NCBI GenBank assembly: GCA_031308135.1
Contig: JAHLJT010009436.1
Location: 214,557,420-214,621,419 of the forward strand
DNA length: 64,000 bases
Reading direction: 5' to 3'
Source: Acheta domesticus
Lineage: Eukaryota; Arthropoda; Insecta; Orthoptera; Gryllidae
Shown here: positions 49,345 to 61,900 of the stretch, in pieces
Layout: each line of letters begins with the position of its first letter
How positions within the stretch are numbered: the first letter of the stretch is position 1
Translations under genes and position numbers: made by a program
Notes under the pieces: model-generated
Databases searched by the model: none
Told to the model about the DNA's origin: nothing
Seen by the model: the letters and a program-made list of their open reading frames with translations, nothing else

Positions 49345-49915
49345 TCAGTATTTTTACTTTCTCGCTACCGCTTACGCTGTAGAGAGAAAGTTATGTAATG
49401 CTCCGCGAAAAAACGGCGTTTTTTCGGCAGAAAAATCTTATGGCCGAGCTCTAGTAAGGAAAAAATGGATAAATCCAGTTGCTAAATTAAGGGGGAAAAT
49501 CCTCTAATATGTGGTGTAGCCAGAATCTATGTTTTGTGGGTCCTTGATACCGATAAATAGACTGGCGGCAAAACATCCGTCCGTCTGGTGTTTGTGAACA
49601 CTCGCGCCTAAAGTATGTATACGATGTTTTCCAAACTGAATAAACCCCTATCGATCTACCCTGAGTCGGAGCTCTGCGATTTTGAAAAACATTCATTAAT
49701 TTTTCGGGGTTCTTTACATGAAGCCCTTGCAACATTATCAACATTTTCTCAAAAATTGCTCAAATTTTTCTTTACATTTTTCGTAAGAATGGAGTAAAAT
49801 ACACTTATAAAGATTGCATAAGTCCGATTTTCACTGATACCTTACATTTTCGAAAATTGCAAAAGACAGATTTTTTTTCGGCGGTTTCCTACAACTCCAA
49901 AATTGAAGATAGATA
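49345..49915 (-). repeat. Dispersed family 'A', inverted copy at the LINE 5' border
   Basis: Minus-strand match to 7880-8500: 'ctcgctaccgcttacgctgt', 'ggataaatccagttgctaaa', 'ggtgtagccagaatc', 'catccgtccgtctgg', 'aaaattgaagatagatattt'. It ends within a few bases of the first recognisable LINE codons at ~49921. Confidence 0.7.
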
Positions 49916-51748
49916 TTTTTCCTTCAATTGTAGCGTGCCTCATGATTGGAAAAGGGCCATGGTGGTTCCAGTATTTAAAATGGGAAGTCATTCGTGCATT
50001 TCCAATTACAGGCCAGTAAGCCTAACGTCAGTGATTTGTAAACAAATGGAACATCTGGAAGCTGAGTTCTTGTGCCGGGAATGGGACAAAGTAGGGGTGT
50101 CATACGAAGGGCAACATGGATTTCGTAAATCTTTCTCTTGTGAAAGCCAAATTATTACAACGTGTCAAGATATTGCTGAAACATTAGATTCGGGAAAGAG
50201 AACAGACGCAATTGTTATATATTTTTCAAAAGCATTCGATCTTGTTTCGCATGATATATTACTTACGAAAATTGCTTCTACCAGAGTTGACCATCGCAGT
50301 AGCATGGATACGGGAATTTCTGATAAATCGTGTTCAACAAGTCCGAGTTGGACATGAACACTCAGAGGAAACCTTAATTACGTCCAGAGTCCCCCAGAAA
50401 AGTGTTTTAGGTCCGCTGTTGATTTTGGCATTCATTAACGACCTGCCATCGTGTATTAAATCAGTAATGTGCTTATTTGCGGACGGTTGCATAATTTATC
50501 GGCGAATAGATTCGGATGAAGATACTTTCGTACTTCAAAACGATCCAAATAGCATTTATTCCTGGGCTACTATAAATAAAATGAAGAAAAATGCCGTAAA
50601 AAGTAAATCGCTAAGCTTTTCTAAATCAGCAAAGAAGGTTTCTCTAAATTACAACATGGGTGGCGTAGCCATTCCACAAGTATCGTGTTGTAAGTATCTG
50701 GGTATTATATTACGCCAAGACCTGGGATGGGGGGGAACCAGGCACGGATCCAGACTTCTCTTTTGGGAGGGGTCACGCTAAGGCTCAAGTGCATTTATTT
50801 CGGAAATAGGGGAGGGTGCAAAATGTAATAACATATATTTGAAGTATGTTAAACGTATATCAGATTGACTTTATTATACTATAAATATATTAGAAATTCA
50901 ATATTCCCATAATCACATACCAGATATCAATCAGCTTACTATTGTTACGATCCTCACCCTATCCCCTGGGGGTGAGTCAGGTGTAACTTTGGAATTTTAA
51001 ATGGTAACCCCCAATTTTTGTTGCAGATTCGAATTCTGCTTACAAAAATTTGTCAATTTTATTCGGTACATTTATTTTTAAAAAATTAAAATTTATAAAG
51101 TTAACAACAATAACTTTCATATAATGCAACATGAAACAATTTGTGAAGAAACTTATATGAGAGAAACATGTAAATGTGTGTAATGAAAAAAAATATTTTT
51201 AATAAATTATTATAATTAATAAATACATGCATATAATAAATAAATAAACTAGATTATACTTTTATTTTTTCTCACAATTTTTTTTCTCATTTTCGATTTT
51301 CCTTTTTTCACTTTTTTTCGTATATAGTGCTCTTTTGTATATTAATAAATTTGCACCACATTTGAATCTCCTTCAATGGCGATTCTTCTATAACATTGTT
51401 GTAAAATTCATTATAATTTTGGGGACAACTACACCGAGACATGCAAACATCTAATAATTTAATTTAATGCAACATTTAAGTTACTGCAAACAACAGATCT
51501 GATTTCTTTTGCATTGCCAAGGTGCTTTGTATAATTAAAACCCAAATAAAGTATCATCATTGAAATCCTGTTCATCAAGAATGAGAGCTGTCAAGAGATC
51601 CTTTGATACAGAATTCGGACTCAACGACAGCAAAACATTCAAATAAGATATTTTAGGCGTTCGACTATCCTCGCTCATCAGCCGAACTAAAATTCTCTCA
51701 CCGGATTCGGGCTCAGCGACAGCAAAATATTCCAAAAAGGTCTTTCAG

Positions 51749-53053
51749 CAGTGGCGAAGCTGGAGGGTAATCTGAGAGTCTTATAATACCCAAATTATTT
51801 TTAATAACATCTGTCGTTGTGTGCCATTTTTCAATATTTTTGTTACTGAATCTTGAAGAAAATTAAATGTGTTCAACTTTTTTTCCGCGTTTAGGCGCAA
51901 GGGAATTATCAGGGCTGCAGAGATATACTCTTTGGAGGCCAGTGGATGGACACCGGCTGGCTCTGCCGCCCATACGCACAAGAGAGCGTGCACTATCTTC
52001 CTTTAACTTGCGTTCACTAGGTAGAGACCCCAGCTGTAGCCTAGGCTCATGGTAGACACGGACTTCTACAGCGATGCGCGCCTCGTCCAGGCAAATTCAA
52101 CTCATCACCTGACGTGGGAAAGTACAGTTGTTTGTGTGATTTTTGTTGGTGTTTTCTTTACGAAACAATTAATGAAGCTAAAGATACAGTGTTGCAGACA
52201 ATGTCCCACTGACTGTGCGCCAGCATCATAACTTCTAAACGGTTCACGATATCGAAATGCAGTCTTCACTCAACAATGCGTAATCACGAGTCAAGAAATA
52301 CGCCATAGAGATAGAAATAGTAGCAATACGTAGTAATATACCGTGTTTGATATGCAAAGACTATTGAAATCTGCATCAAGGTAGTCATGACTATGAATGA
52401 ACTTTCAGGGTGAGATTTATTTGAAAGGTACAAAAATTGTATCTTTTAAAATTATTGATATAGTAGTGACTCAGATGGACTACAGGTTTCAAGATTTCGA
52501 AAACTTTCATTTTATTGAATTTCTTGACGAAAAGCACTTTTTCACTTACAAAGCGTCCTTTCGTTCAGAAAAGTTTTTTCCTAATAAAACAATATTCATT
52601 CCTTGACAGTGAGCAGCCTCAAAATGAACTGACATGATACATTAATGATGCATACATATTCATATATTCATATTCATATATTCATATTCATGATACATAC
52701 AATGATACATTAATAATGCAAAATACATGCCTGCAGTTGTTTTGTATTTGTTGTAGTTTTTGCTAGACAAATTGATGTAGAAACAAATATCAAGAGACGG
52801 TTCGGTTGATACAACTGAGTCTAACTGTTCCTTTATATAGTACAGCATTATGTGAAGGGAATATGATTACATTAAAGAGTTAAGACATTCGTGAGAAATT
52901 CCATGAGAAATTAACTGTGCAGAGACGAAAGCTTTAAAGAACAAATTATCGACGATTTTGTTGAATAAAAAAACGATGAATGGAGCTAATTTACAAAAAA
53001 TGTAAGATTAGATTTTCAGAATACCCAACTGCATGACTCTAGCTTCGCCACTG
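51749..53053. mobile_element. 1305-bp hAT-like element nested in the 3.1-kb element
   Basis: Termini CAGTGGCGAAGCTGGAG (left) and CAGTGGCGAAGCTAGAG (right, reverse complement). The flanking octamers TCTTTCAG and TATTTTAG agree at 6 of 8 positions, as expected for an older duplication or neighbouring tandem units. The motif 'cctcgctcatcagcc' occurs on both sides (~51668 and ~53076), so it landed inside a tandem repeat of its host element. No transposase. Confidence 0.75.
52640..52705 (+). repeat. Short tandem repeat, CATATT/TCATATA units
   Basis: About six near-identical 'catattcata' units followed by two 'gatacattaa' units, within the nested hAT-like element. A simple slippage array. Confidence 0.75.
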
Positions 53054-54479
53054 TATTTTAGGCATCAGACATTATCCTCGCTCATCAGCCTAACTAAAAT
53101 TCACTAACTCTAATTCTTTTCGACAAATCTTCACCACTAATCTCTGTTGATAGCCTTAACTTGTGTTGAAAGCGGCTTCTTACGTTCTCGCAAAACTAGA
53201 ACCGGCATCAAACTTCAATGATCAAATTAGGTTCGCCGTTACTGATTACATTAAGCATTTTTAGGTTAAATAAACATTGAGTTCGATTGAAGTTCTGATA
53301 CTGAATTGGATTGTATCATCGAAACTGAATTCAAACACCTGAAAGCAAGATTGTTGAAAAATTTACCTACAGACCATTATTATTACTAAGTTTAGCTAGT
53401 TCTATTCCCTTTGAACAACAGTTGTGACTTTAAAGATGAGACCATGTGTTGACGTCCATTTTGCCCCAAATTCTCTCGTTCAATTAGTGATAAATATTCA
53501 CATTAAGTTGGCAACACTAGTAACGCGCAGTGTATTTGATTCCGACTTTAGATGTGTTACTTGTTTAGATATATTTCTTTGTACCTAAAATATTTTTAAA
53601 GTGATTTTGAATACACGTATGTTTTTATACAAATTAAATTCCAATTTCTATATAAATTCATTAGTTTCAGCACTTCTAAATTTTTAGAAATTTCTAGAAT
53701 TGTCTGAAAATATCTAAAAATGTCTCGGACAGTCCCGATTCTGAAAGGACACTGGAAAGGTTATCAGTTTCTCAGAGTTGTTTAGATATCTTAGAGTTTC
53801 TCACAAAATTGTGACGGACATTTGGGGGGGGTCATGACCCCCGTGACCCCCCCTTGGATCCGCGCCTGGGGGGAACACGTTACTTCTATTGCCTGAAAAG
53901 CGTGGAAGTCACTACACTTTATAATGAGAACACATAAAAATGGGAACATGGAGAGTCGAAAAATGGGATACACATCTTTAGTTAGGCCGATACTTGAATA
54001 CGCATCAGCTCGATGGGTTCCCTACAGATTAGGTCAGATTGAAGAGTTAGAAAAAATTCAAAAGAAGGCAATCAAATTTATTAATAAAGGATATTCCGCT
54101 AGTTCAAATCCACCAGAACCTATAGAGGCCCTCAGCTTGCGAAAAAAAAGCCAGGTTGTGCTGTCTCTTCAAGGCGTACAGTAAGTCACCTGCGCGGGCA
54201 GAAGTAACGAAAAGACTCGGCGAGACCTTCCAGAGTTGGGAGAAACGACCACAATTGCAAAATAAAAAGTAGAGGGCAAAGATCCGACGTAGGGAAATAT
54301 TCATATGTACATCGTACGATTAAAAATTGGAAGGAAATCCCTGCAGCAGCCTTTTCCTGGCTCTGTTGGTGTTTTCAGAAGAAGACTTAGTAAGTACATG
54401 TAGAGGATGTATTCTACCGCATAGCACAGCTGAGCCATAATTTCATTGATCCGTAATTCAAGTGAATTGTAATGTAGAT

Positions 54480-54960
54480 AGTGTGGTGTATTATAGATCA
54501 AGTGTAGTGCAGTGTAGTGCCGTGCAGTGGAGTGGAAAGATACATCAATTATTTATATGGCATAACCGAAGAAAGATATGGTGAATGTGTAGTGTAGTGC
54601 AGTGAAGTGAAGTGAGTGTGTGGGGAACTAATTCGGATGTTTAAAGAGCTAACTTAGAAAGATCCACATTATGATTCTGAATTTAAAAAAAAATTGTATA
54701 ACCATGTATCTACGTTTATGTATGTTTATGATTATGTATATGTATTTCTATGCATGTATACTATGTGTAACTAAGTGTTTGTTTCTTTATGTAAATGTAG
54801 GCATGTATAATAAGTAGGGACAGTGTGTGATTGGTTATATGTGAACATGTGAGTGAGCATTCATGTGTAAGAATGTGTATGTGTGTATGTATGTATGTAT
54901 GTATGCGTATGTATGTACGTGTAAGCATGGATGTGTGTATGTACGTGTACATTTTTAAAA
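54480..54960 (+). repeat. LINE 3' region with simple repeats (GTGTAGTGCA and GTAT units)
   Basis: 'gtgtagtgcagtg' variants recur at 54480-54625, and GTAT/TATG repeats at 54700-54950 ('gtatgtatgtatgtatg' near 54885). They lie just past the LINE coding end and are presumably its 3' UTR or sequence expanded after insertion. Confidence 0.65.
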
Positions 54961-55189
54961 GTATTATTAATGTTAACGGTTGGTTTTGCAGGGTCACTAG
55001 AGAAAACTATTGTATTGTTCCATCCTTCGACGTAGTAGTAGTAGTTGTAATTTATTTTATTGTGTTATATTGTAAATTGTTTTTTTAATTGTAAATGTAA
55101 ATGTATTGTAAAGCTATAGACTTATGGTTACCCCCTGGCAACACATCCAATTGTAGCCTAATAAATATATTATATTACAAACAAAATTT

Positions 55190-55965
55190 GTTGAACACTT
55201 TTTATTATTTTAGTGATTTTCGCGCAATATTGCGTGCTATATTAAAAAATAACAAAAACAAGATTTTCCCGAAAACGGCTCCAAATGTTTTCTTTAAACT
55301 TTTGGTAGGAATAGTGACTAATGTACTCTATGAGATGACTTAAACGCCATATTGCTCAATTCTTTTGTTTTTTTCAAAAATTACAAAATTGTAATTTATT
55401 GTAATATTTTTCACGCCGTTCGAATGCACATTTCTACTGATTTGAATACATTATTACATTTGTGAGAGGAAATGACTTCAAATAAAGTTTTTCGAAAACA
55501 CGAAAGATTCCTGCGAAAAGGAGCTTCAAATTTCGCATTTATAGTAACGCTTAAATGCCATTTTCCTAAAAATGGCTTCAAATTTATCAATGAATATTGC
55601 ATTGTAGGACGATGTTTTACTTTTCTTTAAAAGTGATATTTTACTCTAAAAGTGATATTTCGAATCACCATTCGAAAAATCACATTTCGAACCATTAGGA
55701 AACCGAAAAATGAAAAAACTTCAAAAAATGTATTTTGGGCAGCGATAGATGGCAGCTGGCAAGAGGATGGAGCAAGACGGTAAAGCTGGTCCCCACAAGA
55801 AATACTTTACTATGAGAAAGTCTGTGCCATTCTGGAGCACCACTAGTTTAGTTATATTGTACTTTATCGCGTACTGCTTACATTGTATAGAGAAAGTATT
55901 GGAACGCTGCAGGAAAAAACGGCGTTTTTCGACAGAGAAACTCTTATTGCACAATCCTACAGTAC
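55190..55965 (-). repeat. Dispersed family 'A', inverted copies (two pieces)
   Basis: 55190-55860 on minus matches the 6929-7900 half ('gtgctccagaatggcacaga', 'ttaaagaaaacatttggagc', 'ggcgtttaag'). Immediately after it, 55862-55950 is a separate fragment of the other end ('actgcttacattgtatagag', 'aaaaaacggcgtttttcgac'). The left and right ends of the same family therefore stand next to each other in scrambled order. Confidence 0.65.
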
Positions 55966-57705
55966 CGGCAACGTAAAAGTGACTGACAGTTCTCTCCAGA
56001 GAGTATAAGGCATGTGGTTCTCTCGCCACGTGCTGTGTTACGTCATGTGACCTGTTCTGAAGCAATCAGTTTGCGAGGATTTGTTTGCTTTCTCACAACG
56101 ACGGTTCAACGTTGCCGCTCATCTAACTCACAGGACGTCGCTCGAGACGCGCGTAGATCTATCTCAGCAGTATCAGTGCGAATGAAATGTGCCTCTACCG
56201 ATGCGTGCCAGGCCAGTTGATGCATGATTTTAAGCATCAGTGCACGAGAATCAGTCACAGGCCATATGTTTCGTGATGGCTACGCCCCACACATCACGCA
56301 AACGGGGAGTAGTGTTAAAGAGCTATGCTCATGAATTTATGTATCTTTTATACAAATATTTCGAGGCAGAAAGGCGAACGGCGAGACATAACCTCACGAC
56401 AATATTGTGAGTACAGAGTTGCGGCTGCAGATAGGGTCGACGACAGTAAAAAACCATCAAACCAGAGAAATGTTCTGACAATTTGAGGGAGCCGACATTT
56501 CGTTATATACATCGGGCAAGACCAGAAAGAAAACGCGGGTTGGAAGGCGATAAGGTTCGGCTGCGGCGAAGGTTATGAACATGATATCAAGTCGTGTCAT
56601 CGCCTATCGCCAGGTGTTAATGTTTTGAGATTTCATTTATCTGTCATGTAGGTGTTTTTTTTAAATTTTCTTTTGGATAGACAAATACAAAGATCAGTTT
56701 TTTTGTACACTATACATTTGTTATAATTGCTTATATCTACTTACAATTAACTTACACTATTCTTAAAATACAACTTATATCACTAATAGGGTGGTAGAAG
56801 TATCTTTATTTAAACACAGTTTAGTATAACAGTTACGAAGCTCCCTATATTTTTTTATGGTTTACTAGTTCATTGCTGTGTGTTTACAGACCTGAAACAA
56901 AACACGTAACGGTATACTTAATACCCTTGCGGGCCTTTTCGCTTCTTTATGCCCTAGGGCCTTTTGAATACTTTATGGCCCGCTCTTATACCAACACAAC
57001 ACACAGAACTTAGTTATGAATTCGATTTTGTAAAGTTAAGATGCAAGCAAATACAATAAATAAATGGCATAATGCTTAAATAAATAAAATAAATTGTTAT
57101 AAACCTTATTTTGCTTATTTGATATGAAAATTGAAATTTTGAAATGTTTCCGTGAACTTATAATTGCCATCATTCACTCGCATTTCACTGTTACGTACCA
57201 TCTTTTTTAGTGACATAATTATATTCTTCTTTAGTGGCGGTACTCGTAATAATAATAAGATATATAAGGCACATCGGCTAACATCCTCGAAATGTTATTT
57301 TTTGGTGTTTTGACATATTCTAAATAACGTTTGACAATAGGCGCTAATAACCTAAAAGTACCGTTTCATCAGCGCAATTTACACTGTTATTCACGCTGGT
57401 AAATCTCAAATACACCATAAAGAGTTTTATATATTTCTCAAGATTTTAATGGAAACCACTGTCCATAGTTTTGTTAGCTTTTACGAGAATTTCCACAGGA
57501 ACTTCACAATATTCTTTCATTTTGTACGAACAAATCAGTCCAATAACGATTATGCAATAGAAATTAGATATACACTCTGTTTTGTTTATCTGACGTCATA
57601 TTGACAAATGACTGTTACAATGCGTCTTTTCACTTTAGACGCAAGAAATATTATAAAATGTTTCGAATTCTTGTTTTATTCAGCAACGAACAAGTAAACC
57701 ATAAA
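55966..57705. other. No recognised gene
   Basis: 1.7 kb. The first ~600 bp are moderately GC-rich with a 68-codon plus frame (56014-56220) of no recognised homology; the rest is AT-rich. Nothing supported. Confidence 0.3.
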
Positions 57706-57710
57706 GTTTT

Positions 57711-57834
57711 GTATGCACCACGGGCGTTACTAGATGTTTTTGCCCCTCAGGCGACTTCCAACACCTCGGGCCAGAGGCCCTCGGGTTTGGAAGTCGCCCT
57801 CGGGGCAAAAACATCTACTTAACGCCCTTGATAC
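57711..57834. repeat. 124-bp GC-rich hairpin
   Basis: The left arm 'tactagatgtttttgcccct' plus 'caggcgacttccaacacctc' and 'gggcc' pairs with the right arm 'ggccctcgggtttggaagtc' plus 'gccctcggggcaaaaacatc'. The outer parts 'gggcgtt' and 'aacgccc' also pair. Loop ~5 nt. It is isolated in AT-rich sequence, with no ORF beyond the openness of the palindrome. Probably a tiny foldback MITE. Confidence 0.85.
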
Positions 57835-58990
57835 ATAAATAACTATTTCGCCCGGTGCGACCTCAGCGCTCCTAGTGGCGAGCAAGAGGGAGCACCAGTT
57901 CGTTGCGGCGCGGCATATATATTTGCAAGCTGTTAACACGGGGTTTACTTGATGGTATGTGATAGCAATGCAATTATGATGCAATGTGTTGAATCAAATG
58001 AAAATTATTTATTTTCCGCTCTTAGCTCACTTGCCAATGTTAAATTGTGATTGATCACATTTGCGTCCTGCATACATTTACGAATGATTAAAAATGCCAA
58101 CAACATACGGAAATGCCTGTAGTGCTATAAATTGTAAAAAAGAATTCGCCAAATGTATCCTTCTTTATGTATTCTAAAGATACAAAAAGCAAAGCGTTAA
58201 CAAAATTATTTGTGAATGTCATTTCAAAGCGCATTTGCAATAAACTGATTCCAACGTTTTCTTGTTTACCTTCTATGTTGATTAGTGAATGTTTTTTTGT
58301 ACTTTAGGCGGTTCAATAATTTTGGATGTTAAGAAAAATTCTATGTAAGCTAATAAACACCATGTAAATTTGGATTTATACTATTTTATCATTTTTAATT
58401 CGTTATCATACTAAGGACTTTATTTATTGAGGACTTATTTATTATCATATATTTCTTAAGGACTGGTTTACCTAAAAAAGAGATAAGCAGAACCACCCGT
58501 GTGATCTGACAGGAGGCCCCTGTCCTTTTAGAGATTCAATGGCTTATATCATCATCATATTGAAATTATTATTATTATTTTAAAATATTATTGTAACATT
58601 TAGGTGTAGGAATCTCAATAAGGTTTTTCGTGCAGTTTTATTTAATTAATAGAGCAAATGCTGAATTTTTATTTTCTTCACAGTAAGTGTGGATTTTATC
58701 ATCTCTCTTTGAGAGTAATACATTTGTATTTTATGATAAACTTGGAATAAGCGTTTTATTATTATGTATGACTAAATGTTTTCAGATATTATGCACATGG
58801 CTACGTGCTGTTTTAAAAGTGTTCTAAAACGTTAAACATTAAAAATTATGAATTACTAAGCAGTCCCCTGTTATCTCGTATAGCCTTAAAGACAGATGCC
58901 TCTTACTGGCCACCAGGAGCGCTAGAGTCAAACGGATGAATTCTCCTCCCATTAGAGCTTCGCAACTGTTATATTAAACTGTGATATAAA
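57835..58990. other. No recognised gene
   Basis: AT-rich apart from 57850-57920. Part of it next to 58990 is probably the 3' UTR of the minus-strand LINE, but I could not find its poly(A)-type end. Confidence 0.3.
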
Positions 58991-58995
58991 TATCT

Positions 58996-61900
58996 CTACT
59001 TTGGGTCGAGATCTGAGACTTTTTCAAGAATTATGAGGAAAGGAAATTTATTCTTTATGCGGGTTCTGTGTTCTGGATTTTGGCAGAGTCTTAGAGGGGT
59101 TAGATTGGATATGTTTGGGATGTTTTGGAAGAAGTGGGTGGATAAAAATATAATGTGGTTGGTTATTGGTTCTAGCTGGAATTCTTTATGGAGTTGTGCG
59201 TTGGAGATGTACCAGGGGGCATTCGTGATGGTGCGGAGGAACTGATTTTGAATTACTTGGAATTTTTTGGTATTAGATTTGGCTGCGCTGATCCATACTG
59301 GGCATGCATATAGTAGTAGTGGTCGTATGATCATTTTGTATAGCAGTATGGCAGTATTAAACGGTAGCTTCGCTGATCTATTTATTATTGGTTTTAGTTG
59401 GTGTAATTTAATTTTTGCTTGTATAACTTTATTGTCAATATGTTTTTTCCAGTTGAGACGGGTGTCTAAAAAAAGGCCTAGGTATTTTATAGGTTTGTTA
59501 TGAGGATGCCATGGTACCGATTCTTGATTTAATTGTAAGGGGGGGGGGATGAAAGGTCTAAGGGTAAATATTTTCGCTGCTGTTTTTGACGGGTTGATTT
59601 TAATTTTGTTTTTTGCTGCCCAGCTGTCGATTTGGTGTAGGTATAACTGTAGACTGATTTTTACTGTGTTTATGTTGGGAACTGATGAATATATAGCCGT
59701 GTCATCTGCAAATTGGGCGGTTTTTATATTAATACATTTCAGTAAGTCAGCTACGTACAAGTTATAAAGAGCAGGTGATAAGGGGTAGCCTTGGGGAAGG
59801 CCTGCCTTGACCGCTTTTGGATCGGAGTGATGGTTATCGACTGTAACGGCAAAAGTTCTATTGCTGAGGAAGCTGGAAATGATTTGTGTAAGATAATGTG
59901 GAGTGCCTATTTCTTTTATTTTATAGTTTAGAGCTTGGTGCCATGTTCTATCGAAGGCTTGTGAAATGTCCAGAAAGATTGCTATTGTATTGCAACGCAT
60001 CGTCTAGCGGGTGGAAGAGAGGTGCGGGCCGGGAAACTACTTTGTAAATGATTAGCCGTAATTGGGCAGTGAAATAAAATTATACATTTATTCCCGACCT
60101 ACGGCCGGGGAAGTTACACAAAGAAAATCCCATGAGGTGGGATTACACCCTACCTATTGAGCTCAGTAAAAGAAAATTAAGAGAAAAGATAGTTAATTAC
60201 ACTTCTGTTACAGTCTTAAAGAAAAATATGCCATTGCGCGGCACCGCTTAACTCTAACAAAAACAAACAAAATAAAAAACAGGAAGATAGAACACTTTAA
60301 AATTTCGGAGACATTTTCCGTCTCGTCTCGAGGCGGGACGCCCCAAAGCGCGGGCGTGCGTTAAAAGTCTTATCTGTTGAATGGGCGTGGGCTGGGGTGT
60401 CCACGTTGCGGTCGATGGCCTTGTCGTCTTCAACGGGCGTTGTCTTATGATCTGCAATGTTGACACGGGAGGGCGGACGCCTTCTCGCGGCCACTGCTTG
60501 CCCCGAGGTCTCCTTTGCGCCTCGCCACCAAGGCGCTGGACGAGTCCGGATTCGTTTCTCACTACGGCTCGGATGAGCGATACGACAGCATTTAATTGCT
60601 GGTGCGGACCGGAGGCTGGATCCTGGTACTCGCGGCTCGTTCACTCGAATTAGGCAACGAGTTTTGGTCATGAAGCGCCCTCTCGCAACTCGCTTCTAAG
60701 TGTCTGTTTCGCGGCCGCTGCCCTCGCGTTTACCCGTTCATAACTCACTTCTAAGCGTTTCTTTCGCGGCCGATGCTCTCGTGTGTTCGCTCTCAAGACT
60801 ACCTCCCTAGTGTTGACTTTTTTTCAAGATTTTGAGAATCTGTCCCTCTCCGAATCTTCCCCCTCCTAAGTTCATCCTAGGCTCGCTGACCTACTTTGTG
60901 AAACCTGTCATTGGCCGCACCTTACTGCGTCGCAGAATTAATTTTGACGAATCGCGGTCCGAGGATTCGTGGAAAATTTTCTAAAGTATCTCTCTCTGCC
61001 GAAACGCTATCTCAGTTTACCGAAACGCAGCTGCGTTCGTCGGGGAGGGGGTGGCATCCCTTGTGAGCAATTATTGTATGGCAAAGGGTTCGTACTTTCT
61101 TGAATTAGCGCGACAGGCTTGGAAGCGAGGAGCGCGCCCAAGGATCGGCGAGGGTGGGTCACAAAAGGTGCATTCAATGGAGTGGGTTCGTCAAGTGGCC
61201 TTTGACGACAAGTGGTCATAAATTCTTACCAGGCCGGCGTCCCGTCGGAGGGGTGGGACTCTGACAGCAAAGGACAACGGGCGGGGTGGGGCGCGGCTGG
61301 GCCGAGGCGAGCGGGGAAAGCGCACGTGCGCATGCCTGAGAGTACGAAAAAGAAGTTTTTGTTGTAAATTTTTTTTAAGGCACCGCTATATGCCGCCACA
61401 GTATGATAGTGTTTTTGAAATGCCGTGTGGATGTTTTCAGTGATTCTAAGTAGTTGATGATGCGTAGATATTCTTTCGGTGAATCCCATTTGTTCAATGG
61501 GTATGACTTTTGTGTAATTGAGATGAATTTTAAATCGTTTTAATATTATTTTTTCTAAAAGTTTGGATAGCGTGGGAAGCAGACTAATTGGTCGGTAACT
61601 GTTGGTTGGGGATGCATTTTTATTTGGTTTCTGAATCGGAAGTATGATTGAATGTTTCCATACTTGTGGAAAGTAACCTAGTCTGAGGCATGAGTTGAAG
61701 ATATTGGTCAAATATGCTATGGCTGTTTGGGGAAGGTTTTTTAATATTAAATTATCAATTTTGTCATGTCCAGGGGCTTTTTTGACAGGTAGCGATTTAA
61801 TGATTTTATTTATTTCTTTAGGTGATGTATAGTCTATTTTGTGGTGTGGGCCATATGTCTGTTCGTTCATTTTTTTGTTTATTGTGAGATGATTAGGGTG

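Larger units (their letters stand above)
50739..53868. mobile_element. 3130-bp hAT-type element inserted in the LINE, 8-bp TSD GGGGGAAC
   Basis: Ends CAGGCACGGATCCA (left) and CAGGCGCGGATCCA (right, reverse complement). GGGGGAAC is present on both sides (50731-50738; 53869-53876). The flanks are consecutive parts of the LINE reverse transcriptase, which independently confirms the insertion. G/C-runs sit next to both termini. A minus frame at 51535-51735 (repeat-like SLSPNSVSKDLL... AEPESGERILVRL) is not a transposase that I recognise. Part of the length is a nested element at 51749-53053. Confidence 0.9.
49921..54420 (+). pseudogene. CR1-type LINE ORF2 (reverse transcriptase), interrupted and decayed
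   Basis: RT blocks: WKRAMVVPVFK, SNYRPVSLTSVICKQMEH, GQHGFRKSFSCESQ, AIVIYFSKAFDLVSHDIL (first frame, to ~50270); after a frameshift PQKSVLGPLL, FINDLPSCIKS, CLFADGCIIYR, CKYLGIILRQDLGW (to 50738). A hAT-type element interrupts at 50739-53868. The LINE resumes with KAWKSLHFI, SLVRPILEYASARW, IQKKAIKFINKGY, then in another frame DVGKYSYVHRTIKNWKEIPA (to ~54400). The catalytic box is FADG instead of FADD and PQGS is PQKS, so even the intact parts are inactive. The 5' half (endonuclease, fingers start) is missing. Confidence 0.85.

Noticed and set aside
51535..51735. Minus frame inside the 3.1-kb element as hAT transposase C-terminus
   Set aside because: It is built from internal tandem repeats (SLSPN..., AEPESGER...) and shows no hATC dimerisation motif that I can recognise.
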